Made by a program: the position numbers and the translations under genes
Notes under the pieces: generated by a model
What the model was told of the DNA's origin: nothing
The model's input: only the letters and a program-made list of their open reading frames with translations
Database searches by the model: none
Assembly: GCF_004342025.1 (NCBI RefSeq)
Contig: NZ_SLWN01000010.1
Location: forward strand, 274,317-338,316
Direction of reading: 5' to 3'
Length of the DNA: 64,000 bases
DNA from: Kribbella steppae
GTDB lineage: Bacteria > Actinomycetota > Actinomycetes > Propionibacteriales > Kribbellaceae
Shown here: positions 28,128 through 36,102 of the stretch, piece after piece
Layout of the letters: every line of letters begins with the position of its first letter
Position numbering within the stretch: the first letter of the stretch is position 1

Positions 28128-28202
28128 TGAGCACCAGCGCTGACGTTCACGGCGTACTGCCAGGAAAGCCGAGGGGCTTTCACAGCGGCTCTTTCTAGCG
28201 TC

Positions 28203-28645
28203 ATTGCCTTCGCACGGGACGAACGGCTCAATCGGTCGGATATCCGGGTGGACACCTCGGACGGATCGAAGGTTGCCGGTACGGCGTTCACCCTGGTGCT
28301 GCACATCCTGCAAGTGGGGGAGCGCGCCTGCACGCCGTTGCCGGGTGCAACTGTCGACATCTGGCACTGTGACGCGGCCGGCATCTACTCCGATATCGCG
28401 GCCGAAGGCACCACCGGCAAGAACTTCCTGCGCGGCTACCAGGTGACGAACCGCGGCGGCATCGTCAAGTTCACCACCGTTCTACCCGGCTGGTACCAGG
28501 GCCGGACCGTCCACACTCACGTGAAGGTGCAGACGACAGGCACCGACGGCAACCCGTACGAGTTCACGTCGCAGATCTACTTCACCGAAGAGTTCAAGGC
28601 CGCCTACCGACGCGTCCACCGCAACGCCGACGGCCTGACGGCTGC
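28203..28645 (+). pseudogene. Intradiol ring-cleavage dioxygenase remnant
   Basis: Recognisable dioxygenase core: ERLNRSDIRVDTSDGSK, then CTPLPGATVDIWHCDAAGIYSD, FLRGYQVTNRGG and the iron-ligand region PGWYQGRTVHTHVKV with its Tyr and two His. The N-terminal part with the export signal and the T-E-G-P-Y-Y entry motif is missing; homology begins abruptly near 28212 after unrelated sequence without a start. After FTEEFKAAY the C-terminus departs from the family and runs into a terminator. A GTG at 28248 could start a shortened protein, but both ends look deleted. Confidence 0.6.
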
Positions 28646-28674
28646 CCCGAGCCCCGGCAATCCCGGGGCTCGGG
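28646..28674. terminator. Terminator hairpin between dioxygenase remnant and hemerythrin gene
   Basis: CCCGAGCCCCGG (28646-28657) pairs perfectly with CCGGGGCTCGGG (28663-28674) around a five-base loop. It begins seven bases beyond the stop codon of the minus-strand hemerythrin gene and could serve both strands. Confidence 0.7.
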
Positions 28675-28680
28675 CCTCCT

Positions 28681-29316
28681 TCAGCTGCGCCAGACGGGAG
28701 CGACGGACTTGCGGTAGTTCCGGCCGAAGACGCCGGAGATGATGGTCAGGACCGGCTTGGGCACGGTGCCGGTGATCGCCGCGGACTCTTCCGGGCCGGC
28801 GCCGTCGAGGGCCCAGGCGAAGAACGTGCCGCCCTGCGACGGGCTGACCTTGGCGAACTGCCGGCCCATCGCCTTGATCTCGGCGGAGTCCTTCTTCTCC
28901 AGGTACACCGGCTCGATCGCGGCCTCCTCGTGATCCAGGTGCAGCACCGTGACTCGCTGCAACTCCTGCATCGCAGTCAGCGCGGCCGCCGCGTCCTCGG
29001 CACTCGCCGTACTGCGCAGGGTCGCGAGCGCATTGCGGGTCGCGGTCAGTGCCTCCGCCATCGTGTCGTGCTCGGCATCCATCTGGGTGAGCAGCTCGTG
29101 GCTCACGCCGACCGACGCCAGCGCCGGCCAGGCGATGTCGTGCTCACCCTGGTGGTGGTGCGTCAGTTGCTCGTCGAAGTTGGCCCAGGCCGTAGACAAT
29201 TGCTCCGCCCGCTGCCGATCCCCCGCCGGAAACCGCCCCAACGCGTCGATGAATCGCTGCAGATCCCGCCGGAAAGCGGCGTGGATCGCCTTATTCATAC
29301 TCATCATTTCCGCCAT
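28681..29316 (-). CDS. Hemerythrin-domain protein
   Basis: A 211-residue helical protein with the hemerythrin HHE pattern of di-iron ligands: HAAFRRDLQ, THHHQGEHDIAWP (about residues 54-66), DAEHDTM and LDHEEAAIEPVYLEKK (about 123-138). Such proteins bind oxygen, nitric oxide or reactive species or sense iron and redox state. An unusual C-terminal tail (about 150-211) with an FFAWALDGAG stretch follows the four-helix bundle. The start is uncertain: ATG 29316 gives the longest sensible form, and ATGs three to six codons later have a closer GCGGA site. Divergent from the lipoate ligase gene. Confidence 0.82.
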   Translation of the reverse strand: MAEMMSMNKAIHAAFRRDLQRFIDALGRFPAGDRQRAEQLSTAWANFDEQLTHHHQGEHDIAWPALASVGVSHELLTQMDAEHDTMAEALTATRNALATLRSTASAEDAAAALTAMQELQRVTVLHLDHEEAAIEPVYLEKKDSAEIKAMGRQFAKVSPSQGGTFFAWALDGAGPEESAAITGTVPKPVLTIISGVFGRNYRKSVAPVWRS

Positions 29317-29385
29317 GGTTTCGGAGTGTAGGCCGAAGTGTTTCCCCGGGGAACATTTGTGGCTCCCGGCAAGTTGTCCACAGAT

Positions 29386-30435
29386 ATGCATGGTGAGTAC
29401 AAAGTGCCGGGCGGAAAGCTCGTTGTCGCGGACCTCGAGGTAGTCGACGAGCACGTACGGCGGGCTCAGATCAGCGGAGACTTCTTCCTCGAGCCGGACG
29501 ACGCGCTGGAGCGGATCAACGGTGCGCTCGCCGGTTTGCCGGTCGCGACTCCGGCGGCTCAGGTGGCTGCGCGGGTGCGCGCCGTACTGGGTGACGGCGT
29601 CGAGATGCTCGGGTTCTCGCCGGAGGCAGTGGCGGTCGCCGTACGGCGTGCCCTGACAGGCGCGACCGGTTGGCGTGACCACGAGTGGGAGTTCGTGCAC
29701 GACGTACCGCGGGAGCCCGCGTTGCAGATGGCGCTCGACGAGGTGCTGACCGAGCAGGTCGGTTCCGGTGAGCGCCCGCCCACGCTCCGCGTCTGGGAGT
29801 GGGCCTCGAATGCGGTCATCATCGGCAGCTTCCAGTCACTCAGCAACGAGGTCGACCTGGACGGTGCCGCCCAGCACGACGTGACAGTGGTACGTCGGAT
29901 CAGCGGCGGCGGAGCCATGTTCGTCGAACCGGGGAACACGATCACGTACTCGCTCTACGTCCCCGAGTCACTGGTGTCCGGGTTGTCGTTCACCGAGTCG
30001 TACGCGTTCCTGGACGACTGGGTCATCGGAGCGCTCAACGACCTCGGCATCGCGGCGACGTACCAGCCGATCAACGACATCACCTCGCCCGCGGGCAAGA
30101 TCGCCGGCGCCGCGCAGAAGCGGTTGGCGGGCGGCGCCGTCTTGCATCACGTCACGATGGCCTACGACATGGACGCCGCGAAGATGCTCGAGGTCCTGCG
30201 GATCGGCCGCGAGAAGCTGTCCGACAAGGGCACCACGAGCGCCAACAAGCGCGTCGACCCGCTCCGCAGCCAGACCGGCCTCGACCGCGCCGAGGTGATC
30301 GACCGGATGGTCGCATCCTTCGCGAATCGCTACGGCCTCAAGCCCGGCGCCATCGACCCCACAACCGTGGAGCAGGCCGAAGACCGCGTGCTCAGCAAGT
30401 TCGGCACCGACGACTGGCTCATCCGCGTTCCTTGA
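29386..30435 (+). CDS. lplA: Lipoate-protein ligase A with N-terminal accessory domain
   Basis: A 349-residue enzyme that activates lipoate with ATP and attaches it to lysine of E2 and H proteins. The accessory (Lip_prot_lig_C-like) domain is at the N-terminus, residues 1-90, opening MHGEYKVPGGKLVVADLE and ending GFSPEAVAVAVRRAL. The catalytic BPL/LplA domain follows, with RRISGGGAMFVEPGNTITYS (about 186-205) and DITSPAGKIAGAAQKR carrying the catalytic lysine. In E. coli LplA the order is reversed. No clear ribosome site precedes ATG 29386; it was chosen where similarity begins. Overlaps the convergent PhzF gene by 17 bases. Confidence 0.87.
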   Translation: MHGEYKVPGGKLVVADLEVVDEHVRRAQISGDFFLEPDDALERINGALAGLPVATPAAQVAARVRAVLGDGVEMLGFSPEAVAVAVRRALTGATGWRDHEWEFVHDVPREPALQMALDEVLTEQVGSGERPPTLRVWEWASNAVIIGSFQSLSNEVDLDGAAQHDVTVVRRISGGGAMFVEPGNTITYSLYVPESLVSGLSFTESYAFLDDWVIGALNDLGIAATYQPINDITSPAGKIAGAAQKRLAGGAVLHHVTMAYDMDAAKMLEVLRIGREKLSDKGTTSANKRVDPLRSQTGLDRAEVIDRMVASFANRYGLKPGAIDPTTVEQAEDRVLSKFGTDDWLIRVP

Positions 30436-31237
30436 TCGGTACGGCGTTGCCACTCACCCGGACCCGGTTGTCGTCGGTCCGCAGCTCGACCTGGATCTCG
30501 CTCGGCCGGCCCAGGTCGTAGCCCTGGTGGAGCGTGAGCGTCACGGGCGCCTGGACGATGCCGCGCTCACGCAGGTACGCCCCGAACGCGGCAGCTGCAG
30601 CACCGGTCGCCGGATCCTCGACCACACCGCCGACCGGGAACGGATCGCGAACGTGGAAGGTGGTCGCGGACTCCCGCCACACCAACTGCAGGGTGGTGAG
30701 ATCACGCTCGAGCATGTACGCGAGCAGTCGATCGAAGTCGTAGTCGAGCTCGGCGAGTCGTTGCCGGGTCGCCGTACTCACGATCAGATGGCGTGCCCCG
30801 GCGTACCCGATGGCCGGCGGCAACGCGGGGTCGAGTTGGTCTGCGCGCCAGCCGAGGATGTCCAAGACCTCGCTGATGTCGCCGGCCTCCTCGACGTACG
30901 GCTCGACGCTCGTGAGTGTTGCCCGCAGCCCTTCGTCCACGACGATCGGCACGAGCCCGGCCGCGGTCGAGAACACCACCTCGCCCGGGCCGATCCGCTC
31001 CGCCAGCGCGACCGCGGTGGCCACGGTCGCGTGACCGCAGAACGGGACTTCCGCCTTGGGGGAGAAGTACCTCACCTGGTATTCGCCGGTCACGAAGGCC
31101 GTCTCGGAGTACCCGACCTCGGCCGCAATCGCTTGCATCGCCGCGTCGTCGAGCCCGCGGGCATCGAGGACGACTCCGGCGGGATTTCCGCCGGCCGGAT
31201 CGGTGGTGAAGGCTGTGTAGCGGAGTACTTCGGTCAT
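30419..31237 (-). CDS. PhzF-family isomerase/epimerase-like protein
   Basis: A 272-residue protein of the PhzF/diaminopimelate-epimerase fold: YTAFTTDPAGGNPAGVVLD at the N-terminus, VGYSETAFV (catalytic-glutamate region), FSPKAEVPFCGHATVA and the closing VEDPATGAAAAAFGAYL. In PhzF the enzyme isomerises a phenazine precursor, but most homologues act outside phenazine synthesis and no phenazine genes are present. The ATG at 31237 overlaps the stop of the upstream reductase gene (ATGA), so the two form one operon. Confidence 0.87.
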   Translation of the reverse strand: MTEVLRYTAFTTDPAGGNPAGVVLDARGLDDAAMQAIAAEVGYSETAFVTGEYQVRYFSPKAEVPFCGHATVATAVALAERIGPGEVVFSTAAGLVPIVVDEGLRATLTSVEPYVEEAGDISEVLDILGWRADQLDPALPPAIGYAGARHLIVSTATRQRLAELDYDFDRLLAYMLERDLTTLQLVWRESATTFHVRDPFPVGGVVEDPATGAAAAAFGAYLRERGIVQAPVTLTLHQGYDLGRPSEIQVELRTDDNRVRVSGNAVPIKERG

Positions 31238-31854
31238 CGGCGCCTCAACGTGACGTGGGTGACGGCGGGGGAGCTCACCATCTCGGTCACCTCGTAGTTT
31301 CCCAGGGCGTCTTCGAGATTGTCGAAGAGGCGTTCGCCGGCGCCGACCAGGAGCGGGGCCACGACGAGGTTCAGCTCGTCGATCAGCCCGGCGCGCAGGT
31401 ACTGCTGGACCGTCGCAGCCCCACCGGCGATCACCACATCCTTGCCCTTGGCCGCCTCGACAGCGCGCTCGAGCACTTTCTCGACCGGCTCGTCGTAGAA
31501 GTGGAACGTCGTACCGCCCTCCATCGGGAACGACTCGCGCGGGTGGTGCGTGTGGACGAAGACATCGTGGTGGTACGGCGGGTTGTCGCCCCACCAGCCC
31601 TTCCAGGACTCGTCCTCCCACTCCCCGCGGATGGGGCCGAACATGTTCCGGCCCATGATCGTCGCGCCGACGCTCTCGTTCCACCGGCCGATCCGCTCCG
31701 CGTCGATGCCGGTCGCGTTGTTCTCCTGCGCCGCGAACATCCAGTCGTGCAGCTTGTCCACGCCGTCCCCGAACGGCGCATCCATCCGCTGGTTCACCCC
31801 GGCGCTGAAGCCGTCGAGCGTGATGGTGAAGTTGTGTACCCGGACCTTGGCCAT
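31234..31854 (-). CDS. Dihydrofolate reductase/RibD C-terminal-like protein
   Basis: A 206-residue protein of the RibD C-terminal/DHFR-like fold: MAKVRVHNFTITLDGFSAGV at the start, ATIMGRNMFGPIRGEWEDE in the middle, and VIAGGAATVQQYLRAGLIDE plus LLVGAGERLFDNL near the end. NADPH-dependent reduction is likely; the substrate is unknown. The ATG at 31854 has TGAGGAG upstream and lies about 34 bases downstream of an ECF-type promoter. It is translationally coupled to the PhzF-like gene. Confidence 0.87.
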   Translation of the reverse strand: MAKVRVHNFTITLDGFSAGVNQRMDAPFGDGVDKLHDWMFAAQENNATGIDAERIGRWNESVGATIMGRNMFGPIRGEWEDESWKGWWGDNPPYHHDVFVHTHHPRESFPMEGGTTFHFYDEPVEKVLERAVEAAKGKDVVIAGGAATVQQYLRAGLIDELNLVVAPLLVGAGERLFDNLEDALGNYEVTEMVSSPAVTHVTLRRR

Positions 31855-31887
31855 GTCAGTCTCCTCAGGTCGTGCTCGCACCCGTCG

Positions 31888-31914
31888 GTCGGAGCAGTTG
31901 CGCCGGCTTTGACA
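31888..31914 (-). promoter_or_regulatory. ECF-type promoter of the reductase-PhzF operon
   Basis: On the minus strand TGTCAA (31914-31909), 17 bases, CGAC (31891-31888). The spacing equals the other YCII and reductase promoters in the window; one base of the -35 element (A for G) differs from the ECF42 pattern. Confidence 0.58.
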
Positions 31915-31917
31915 TGG

Positions 31918-32283
31918 CTACTCGGTCCAGTCCAGCTGCGGCTCCGGGATCCCCAACTCCCGCCCGAACCTCTGCGCCTCCTCGCGGGCCGCAGCATCGC
32001 CGCGCGGATACCGGAACACCCGACCAGGAAACACTACGAAGATCTCCTTGTCGTTGTGGAAGTCGGCGTACCACCCGGGCGCGTCCAGCGCTGCCGCCAG
32101 GTCCTTGGCCAGCGCCTCGGCATGCCAGTCCTCCACCTCGAACTCCAGCACCGACCACACCGGAGGCTGATCAGTCGTCGCACTACTGACGTCGTACCGG
32201 CTGATCTTCCGCACCACCACCGGAATCCCCGACAACTCCGTCCCCACCCGGAGACTCTCCAGAATCAACGCCCCGTCGTACAC
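31918..32283 (-). CDS. Conserved hypothetical protein
   Basis: A 121-residue soluble protein: MYDGALILESLRVG opening, a SVLEFEVEDWHAEALAKDLA helix in the middle and WYADFHNDKEIFVVFPGRVF followed by an acidic, aromatic end. The sequence is of a type seen as small uncharacterised actinobacterial proteins; no domain is recognised. GTG 32283/ATG choice: the frame opens with MYDG after CTCTCCTCTC-complement GAGAGGAGAG, a good ribosome site. The gene ends just before the reductase promoter. Confidence 0.72.
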   Translation of the reverse strand: MYDGALILESLRVGTELSGIPVVVRKISRYDVSSATTDQPPVWSVLEFEVEDWHAEALAKDLAAALDAPGWYADFHNDKEIFVVFPGRVFRYPRGDAAAREEAQRFGRELGIPEPQLDWTE

Positions 32284-32342
32284 CAGACTCTCCTCTCGTC
32301 ACTGCCGAGATTAGGCCGTCCTGCCGACAGTCAGCGGCTAGC

Positions 32343-32795
32343 GTGAGGGTTGTGGAGCTTGGCTATGTGATCTTGTACGTCGAGGATCTCGAGCGCTCGG
32401 TGGAGTTCTACCGGGACGTGATCGGGTTGCCGTACAAGTTCACCGATGCGGGGTATGCGGAATTCGGGACGGACGGGACGCGGTTCGCGTTGTACGAGCG
32501 GCGCCGGGCGGAGTGGTTGACCGGGCAGGCCGTGTCGCCGGGGCCGGCGGCGGAGATCGTGTTGGTCGTCGAGGATGTGGACGCGTGCGCCGATCGCCTC
32601 GCGGCCCAGGGCGTGACGGTGCTCAGCGGGCCGGCCGACCGTCCGTGGGGACACCGGACGGTGCATATCGCGGATCCCGACGGCTTTGTCGTCGAGTTCG
32701 CGCAGGAGATCCCTCGGCGCCGAGGGCGGGTCAGCGGTGGTAGTGGCGGTGATGATGGTTCTGGTGCTGCCAGCGGTGGCGATGAGCCCCGCTGA
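32343..32795 (+). CDS. VOC-family glyoxalase-like protein
   Basis: A 150-residue protein with both VOC modules: VVELGYVILYVEDLERSVEF at the start with FYRDVIGLPYKF, then AAEIVLVVEDVDACADRLA and the closing IADPDGFVVEFAQE (metal-ligand Glu). The last 30 residues are glycine- and aspartate-rich and overlap the convergent DUF1707 gene by 65 bases, suggesting the tail is a recent extension. Start GTG 32343 or the GTGs a few codons later. Substrate unknown. Confidence 0.8.
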   Translation: MRVVELGYVILYVEDLERSVEFYRDVIGLPYKFTDAGYAEFGTDGTRFALYERRRAEWLTGQAVSPGPAAEIVLVVEDVDACADRLAAQGVTVLSGPADRPWGHRTVHIADPDGFVVEFAQEIPRRRGRVSGGSGGDDGSGAASGGDEPR

Positions 32796-33171
32796 ACAAG
32801 GCGATCCAGAACAGACCCCACAGCAGCCACGGCGCGGTCAGGATGACCGCCGAGATGACGAGGCCGATCATCAGGATCGGCACCAGCATCAGGATCGGCG
32901 GCGGCGGGCCCTGGCGGCGCCGGGGCCGGACCGGCTGCGGCGACCACGGACCCTGGGCGAGTTGCAGCTCGGCCGGATCCGGGAGGTCGTCGAACAACAG
33001 GGTGAGGTCGTCGGCGTACCGGGCCCGCGTCGCGTGCTCGCTGCGCTCCTCGAACTCGTCCTGCGTCAGCCGGCCCGCGACGAAGTGGTCACTGAGCACG
33101 GCCACGGCCTGATCGCGTTCGGCATCGCCGATCCGGACCGGGCCGTGGCGCTCCGGGAGGTACGAGGTCAT
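32731..33171 (-). CDS. DUF1707 membrane protein
   Basis: A 146-residue protein. The N-terminal DUF1707 domain (about residues 10-62) has GPVRIGDAERDQAVAVLSDH, then GRLTQDEFEERSEHATRARY and LFDDLP. A proline/arginine linker, two membrane helices (about 85-130) and a histidine-rich tail (HRHRWQHQNHHHRHYHR) follow. DUF1707 is a short helical domain common in actinobacterial membrane and regulator proteins. ATG 33171 overlaps the PadR stop (ATGA), so PadR probably controls it. The His-rich tail could bind metal; this is inference. Confidence 0.82.
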   Translation of the reverse strand: MTSYLPERHGPVRIGDAERDQAVAVLSDHFVAGRLTQDEFEERSEHATRARYADDLTLLFDDLPDPAELQLAQGPWSPQPVRPRRRQGPPPPILMLVPILMIGLVISAVILTAPWLLWGLFWIALFSGAHRHRWQHQNHHHRHYHR

Positions 33172-33842
33172 GACCGGTCGTCCTGCTCGTCGTCGGCGAG
33201 GATGCCGTACAGCTTGCGCCGCAGCTCGGCGACCGCGTCCTTGGCCCGCGCCTGCTGCTCCGGCGTACCGGTCGCGAGGATCTGCCACATCGCCGTCGCG
33301 ACCTGGCCGAGCATCGGTTTCAGCCCGTTCTCGTCCTCGGCCGGTGCGCTCATCGCCTGCCACGGTGCCGACACCTCGTCGGCGTGCTCGGCGACGTACG
33401 TGCGTCCCTCGTCGGTCAGGGTGAAGGTACGGCGGCCGACCTCGGCGTCGGCGGTGACGAGGCCCTCGTCCTCGAGTTGCTGCAGGGTCGGGTAGATCGA
33501 GCCCGGGCTCGGCTTCCACGCCCCGCCGCTGCGCTCGGCGATCTCCTGGATGAGCTGGTAGCCGTTCATCGGCTGCTCGGCCAGGACGGCGAGGATGGCG
33601 GCGCGGACGTCACCGCGCCGGGCCTTGGGTCCGCGCCAGCGCGGCGGCGGCCCCCACGGCGGGCCGAACATCTGGCCGCCGAACGGGCCCCACTGCGTCC
33701 CGAACGGGGACTGCCCGTGCCCGTGATGCGTGCGCCGGCCGGTCATCGCGGCGCGCAACTCGTCTTTGATGTCGTCGAAAGCTGAGCAGTGCCGTGCGAT
33801 GTACTGCCAGGGCCACCCCGCGGCGTATGTCGATCCGGTCAT
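33168..33842 (-). CDS. PadR-family transcriptional regulator
   Basis: A 224-residue regulator. A glycine-, proline- and tryptophan-rich N-terminal stretch precedes the PadR winged helix (about residues 75-150: RRGDVRAAILAVLAEQPMNG then GSIYPTLQQLEDEGLV) and a C-terminal helical part. ATG 33842 is favoured over GTG 33851; a shorter start at 33746 is possible. It is followed by DUF1707 with overlapping stop and start. A nested palindrome at 33868-33904 lies where its promoter should be, so autorepression is likely. Confidence 0.86.
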   Translation of the reverse strand: MTGSTYAAGWPWQYIARHCSAFDDIKDELRAAMTGRRTHHGHGQSPFGTQWGPFGGQMFGPPWGPPPRWRGPKARRGDVRAAILAVLAEQPMNGYQLIQEIAERSGGAWKPSPGSIYPTLQQLEDEGLVTADAEVGRRTFTLTDEGRTYVAEHADEVSAPWQAMSAPAEDENGLKPMLGQVATAMWQILATGTPEQQARAKDAVAELRRKLYGILADDEQDDRS

Positions 33843-33867
33843 CCCGACCACCGTCCCTCAGGTGAGT

Positions 33868-33904
33868 TTGCGATACGTCGACGATATATCGCGAACGATC
33901 GCAA
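33868..33904. promoter_or_regulatory. Probable PadR operator
   Basis: An outer inverted repeat TTGCGAT (33868-33874) and ATCGCAA (33898-33904) is centred on the perfect palindrome CGATATATCG (33882-33891). The AT-rich centre stands out in GC-rich DNA. It lies 26 bases before the PadR ATG. PadR proteins are known to bind such dyads in their own promoters. Confidence 0.6.
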
Positions 33905-33912
33905 CCCAAGGG

Positions 33913-34767
33913 TCAGCTGTGCACGATCTCCAAGCTGGCGAGTAGGCGGAGGCCGTCGTACGACGGAGTGCCCGGCGCGGCGTTGTAGGCGGTCAGGGTG
34001 AGACCGGGATCGGCCGGCAGCGGCATCGCCTCGAAGTTCAGCTCGAGCGCGCCGACCTCCGAGTGGTGGAAGTGTTTGACGCCGGAGTGGTGCAGCCGGA
34101 CGTCGTGCGCGGCCCAGCGGGTCCGGAACTCGTCGCTCCGGGTGGAGAGCTCGCCGACCAGGTCGGTCAGGTTGCGGTTGTACGGATCGCGGCCGGCCTC
34201 GGTCCGGAGCAATGCGACGGTGGTGTTCGCCGAGTGCTCCCAGTTGGGATGGAAGGTCCTGGCGACCGGATCGAGGAAGACGAACCGGGCAAGGTTGACC
34301 GGGCGGGCCTCGGCTGCGAAGGCGGGCGCGAACAGGGCTTGGGCCAGCCGGTTGACGGCCAGGAGGTCGAGCCGGCCGTTGCGGACGAACGCCGGCGCCT
34401 CGGTCATCGACTCGAGCATGGCGACGACACTCGGCCGGACTTCGTCAGTGGTACGGCGACGTCGCGTCGTCCGTGGGGTTGCGCCGGCCGTACGGGCCAG
34501 GTCGTAGAGGTGCTGGCGCTCGGCCTCGTCCAGCTGGAGTGCGCCGGACAGGGCGTCGAGGACGCTTTCGGAGACGCCGCCGAGGTTGCCGCGCTCGAGG
34601 CGGGCGTAGTACTCGACACTGACGCCCGCCAGCAGCGCGACCTCCTCGCGGCGGAGGCCCGGGACCCTGCGGTGACCGCTGTGCAGCCCACCGAGTCCGG
34701 CCTGCTGCGGGCTGATCTTCGCCCGCCGGCTGGCCAGGAACTCGCGGATCTCGCTGCGGTTGTCCAT
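33913..34767 (-). CDS. XRE-family regulator with MmyB-like ligand domain
   Basis: A 284-residue regulator with an N-terminal helix-turn-helix (about residues 36-60: VPGLRREEVALLAGVSVEYY and the following ARLERGN) and a C-terminal MmyB-like PAS-related domain (about 105-270). LAVNRLAQALF, LARFVFLDP and HHSEVGALELNFEA are typical. This class is widespread in actinomycetes and often controls an adjacent oxidoreductase. Here the aldo/keto reductase upstream on the same strand (34823-35788) is the obvious partner, with a 55-base gap. Confidence 0.88.
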   Translation of the reverse strand: MDNRSEIREFLASRRAKISPQQAGLGGLHSGHRRVPGLRREEVALLAGVSVEYYARLERGNLGGVSESVLDALSGALQLDEAERQHLYDLARTAGATPRTTRRRRTTDEVRPSVVAMLESMTEAPAFVRNGRLDLLAVNRLAQALFAPAFAAEARPVNLARFVFLDPVARTFHPNWEHSANTTVALLRTEAGRDPYNRNLTDLVGELSTRSDEFRTRWAAHDVRLHHSGVKHFHHSEVGALELNFEAMPLPADPGLTLTAYNAAPGTPSYDGLRLLASLEIVHS

Positions 34768-34822
34768 GCTTTCGAGGCTAGCGCGGCGCTCCGCAGGGTG
34801 GGATTCCCTGTCAGTACCTCCC

Positions 34823-35788
34823 TCAGTACCAGTTGCGGCGCTGCGCGACGTACGGCTCCTCCAGCCGCCGGATCTCGTCCTCGGTGAGCTCGAGGTCGAG
34901 TGCGGCGACGGCGTCGGTGAGGTGGTGCGGTTTGGTGGCGCCGACGATCGGCGCGGAGACGACGGGCCTGGTCAGCAGCCAGGCCAGCGCGACCTGCGCC
35001 ATCGGTACGCCGCGATCGGCCGCGACTGCTTCGACAGCATCGACCAGGGGACGGTCGGTGCTCCGCTCGAGGGCCTTGGCCACCTGGTCGGTCTCCGCGC
35101 GCCGAGTCTGGCGACCCCACGGCTGTCCGAGCCGGCCTTTGGCGAGTGGCGAGTAGGGGATGGAACCGACGCCTTGGTCGGCGCAGAGCGCCAGCAACTC
35201 GTCCTCTTCGTCGCGCCGGATCACGTTGTACTGGTTCTGCATGGACACGAATCGCGTCCACCCGCCGAGGTCGGCCGCGTGCTGCAGCTTGGCGAACTGC
35301 CACGCCCACATCGACGACGCGCCGAGATACCGGACCTTGCCGGCCCGGACCGCGTCGTCCAGTGCCTCCATCGTCTCCTCGACCGGCGTCTCCGGGTCGA
35401 AGCGGTGGATCTGGTACAGGTCGACGTACTCGGTCCCGAGCCTGGTCAGGGACGCGTCGAGCTGTTCGAGAATCGCCTTACGGGACAGGCCGGAGCCGCC
35501 CGGGCCGTCGTGCATCTTGCCCCACACCTTGGTCGCCAGTACGACGTCCTCGCGGCGGCTGTACCGTCTGATCGCCCGGCCGACGAACTCCTCCGAGGTG
35601 CCACCGCCGTACGTGTTCGCCGTGTCCCAGAAGGTGATCCCTAGCTCGACTGCCTGCTGGAAGAAGGGCTGCGAACTCTCCTCGTCCAGCGTCCACTGAT
35701 GGAACCCGTCGCGATCGCTGAAACTCATACATCCCAACGCGATCCGGCTGACGGTGAGTCCGGTTCTGCCCAACTTCAGATACTCCAT
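34823..35788 (-). CDS. Aldo/keto reductase
   Basis: A 321-residue NADPH-dependent oxidoreductase with a TIM-barrel fold. The catalytic Asp and Tyr are in FWDTANTYGGGTSEE (about residues 52-66), Lys in VVLATKVWGKM and His in YQIHRFDPETP; the cofactor end is PIVGATKPHHLTDAV. It resembles the YcsN/PdxI-like group of AKRs that reduce small aldehydes. It precedes the MmyB-like XRE regulator gene on the same strand. Upstream lies only a decayed methyltransferase. Confidence 0.9.
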   Translation of the reverse strand: MEYLKLGRTGLTVSRIALGCMSFSDRDGFHQWTLDEESSQPFFQQAVELGITFWDTANTYGGGTSEEFVGRAIRRYSRREDVVLATKVWGKMHDGPGGSGLSRKAILEQLDASLTRLGTEYVDLYQIHRFDPETPVEETMEALDDAVRAGKVRYLGASSMWAWQFAKLQHAADLGGWTRFVSMQNQYNVIRRDEEDELLALCADQGVGSIPYSPLAKGRLGQPWGRQTRRAETDQVAKALERSTDRPLVDAVEAVAADRGVPMAQVALAWLLTRPVVSAPIVGATKPHHLTDAVAALDLELTEDEIRRLEEPYVAQRRNWY

Positions 35789-35830
35789 GTCCCGACGCTA
35801 AAGGTGTTCGCGAGGATCAGGCAGGCCCTG

Positions 35831-36069
35831 TCAGTACACGTCCTGCGCGGGTGCGGCCTCGATGACGTGGTAGTCGTACGGCGGTAGCGCCTTGCTCACG
35901 CGGGTCATCGTCAGACCGGCCTTCTCGAGGAGGCTGCGGCGATCAGGCCGGGGGCGGCGTCGCGGGAGTGCTGCGACATCGCCTTGTTGAAGGTGGCTGA
36001 TGCCTCCTGGTGGAGGGCGTAGAAGTCGATCCAGGACATCCCGTAGGCCTGGCTCCAGCCCCGAGCTGA
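35831..36069 (-). pseudogene. O-methyltransferase remnant
   Basis: On the minus strand 36057-35935 reads GWSQAYGMSWIDFYALHQEA followed by SATFNKAMSQHSRDAAPGLI, the middle of an O-methyltransferase (Methyltransf_2 type). After a frame change near 35940 the sequence continues RRSLLEKAGLTMTRVSKALP and ends YDYHVIEAAPAQDVY at 35831, the C-terminus of the same family. The cofactor-binding region between them and the whole N-terminal half are gone. There is no start or ribosome site. The two pieces in order point to a large internal deletion. Confidence 0.7.
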
Positions 36070-36102
36070 CCGCGGGCTGCTGGGGAGCTCGACAGGGGGA
36101 GG

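Noticed and set aside
30419..31237. Phenazine biosynthesis cluster
   Set aside because: Only a PhzF-like protein is present, and that family is mostly not involved in phenazines.
31918..32345. A seventh ECF42-type promoter before the gene at 32283
   Set aside because: TGTCGG is present on the minus strand, but CGGC follows after 16 bases, so spacing and -10 do not match the set.
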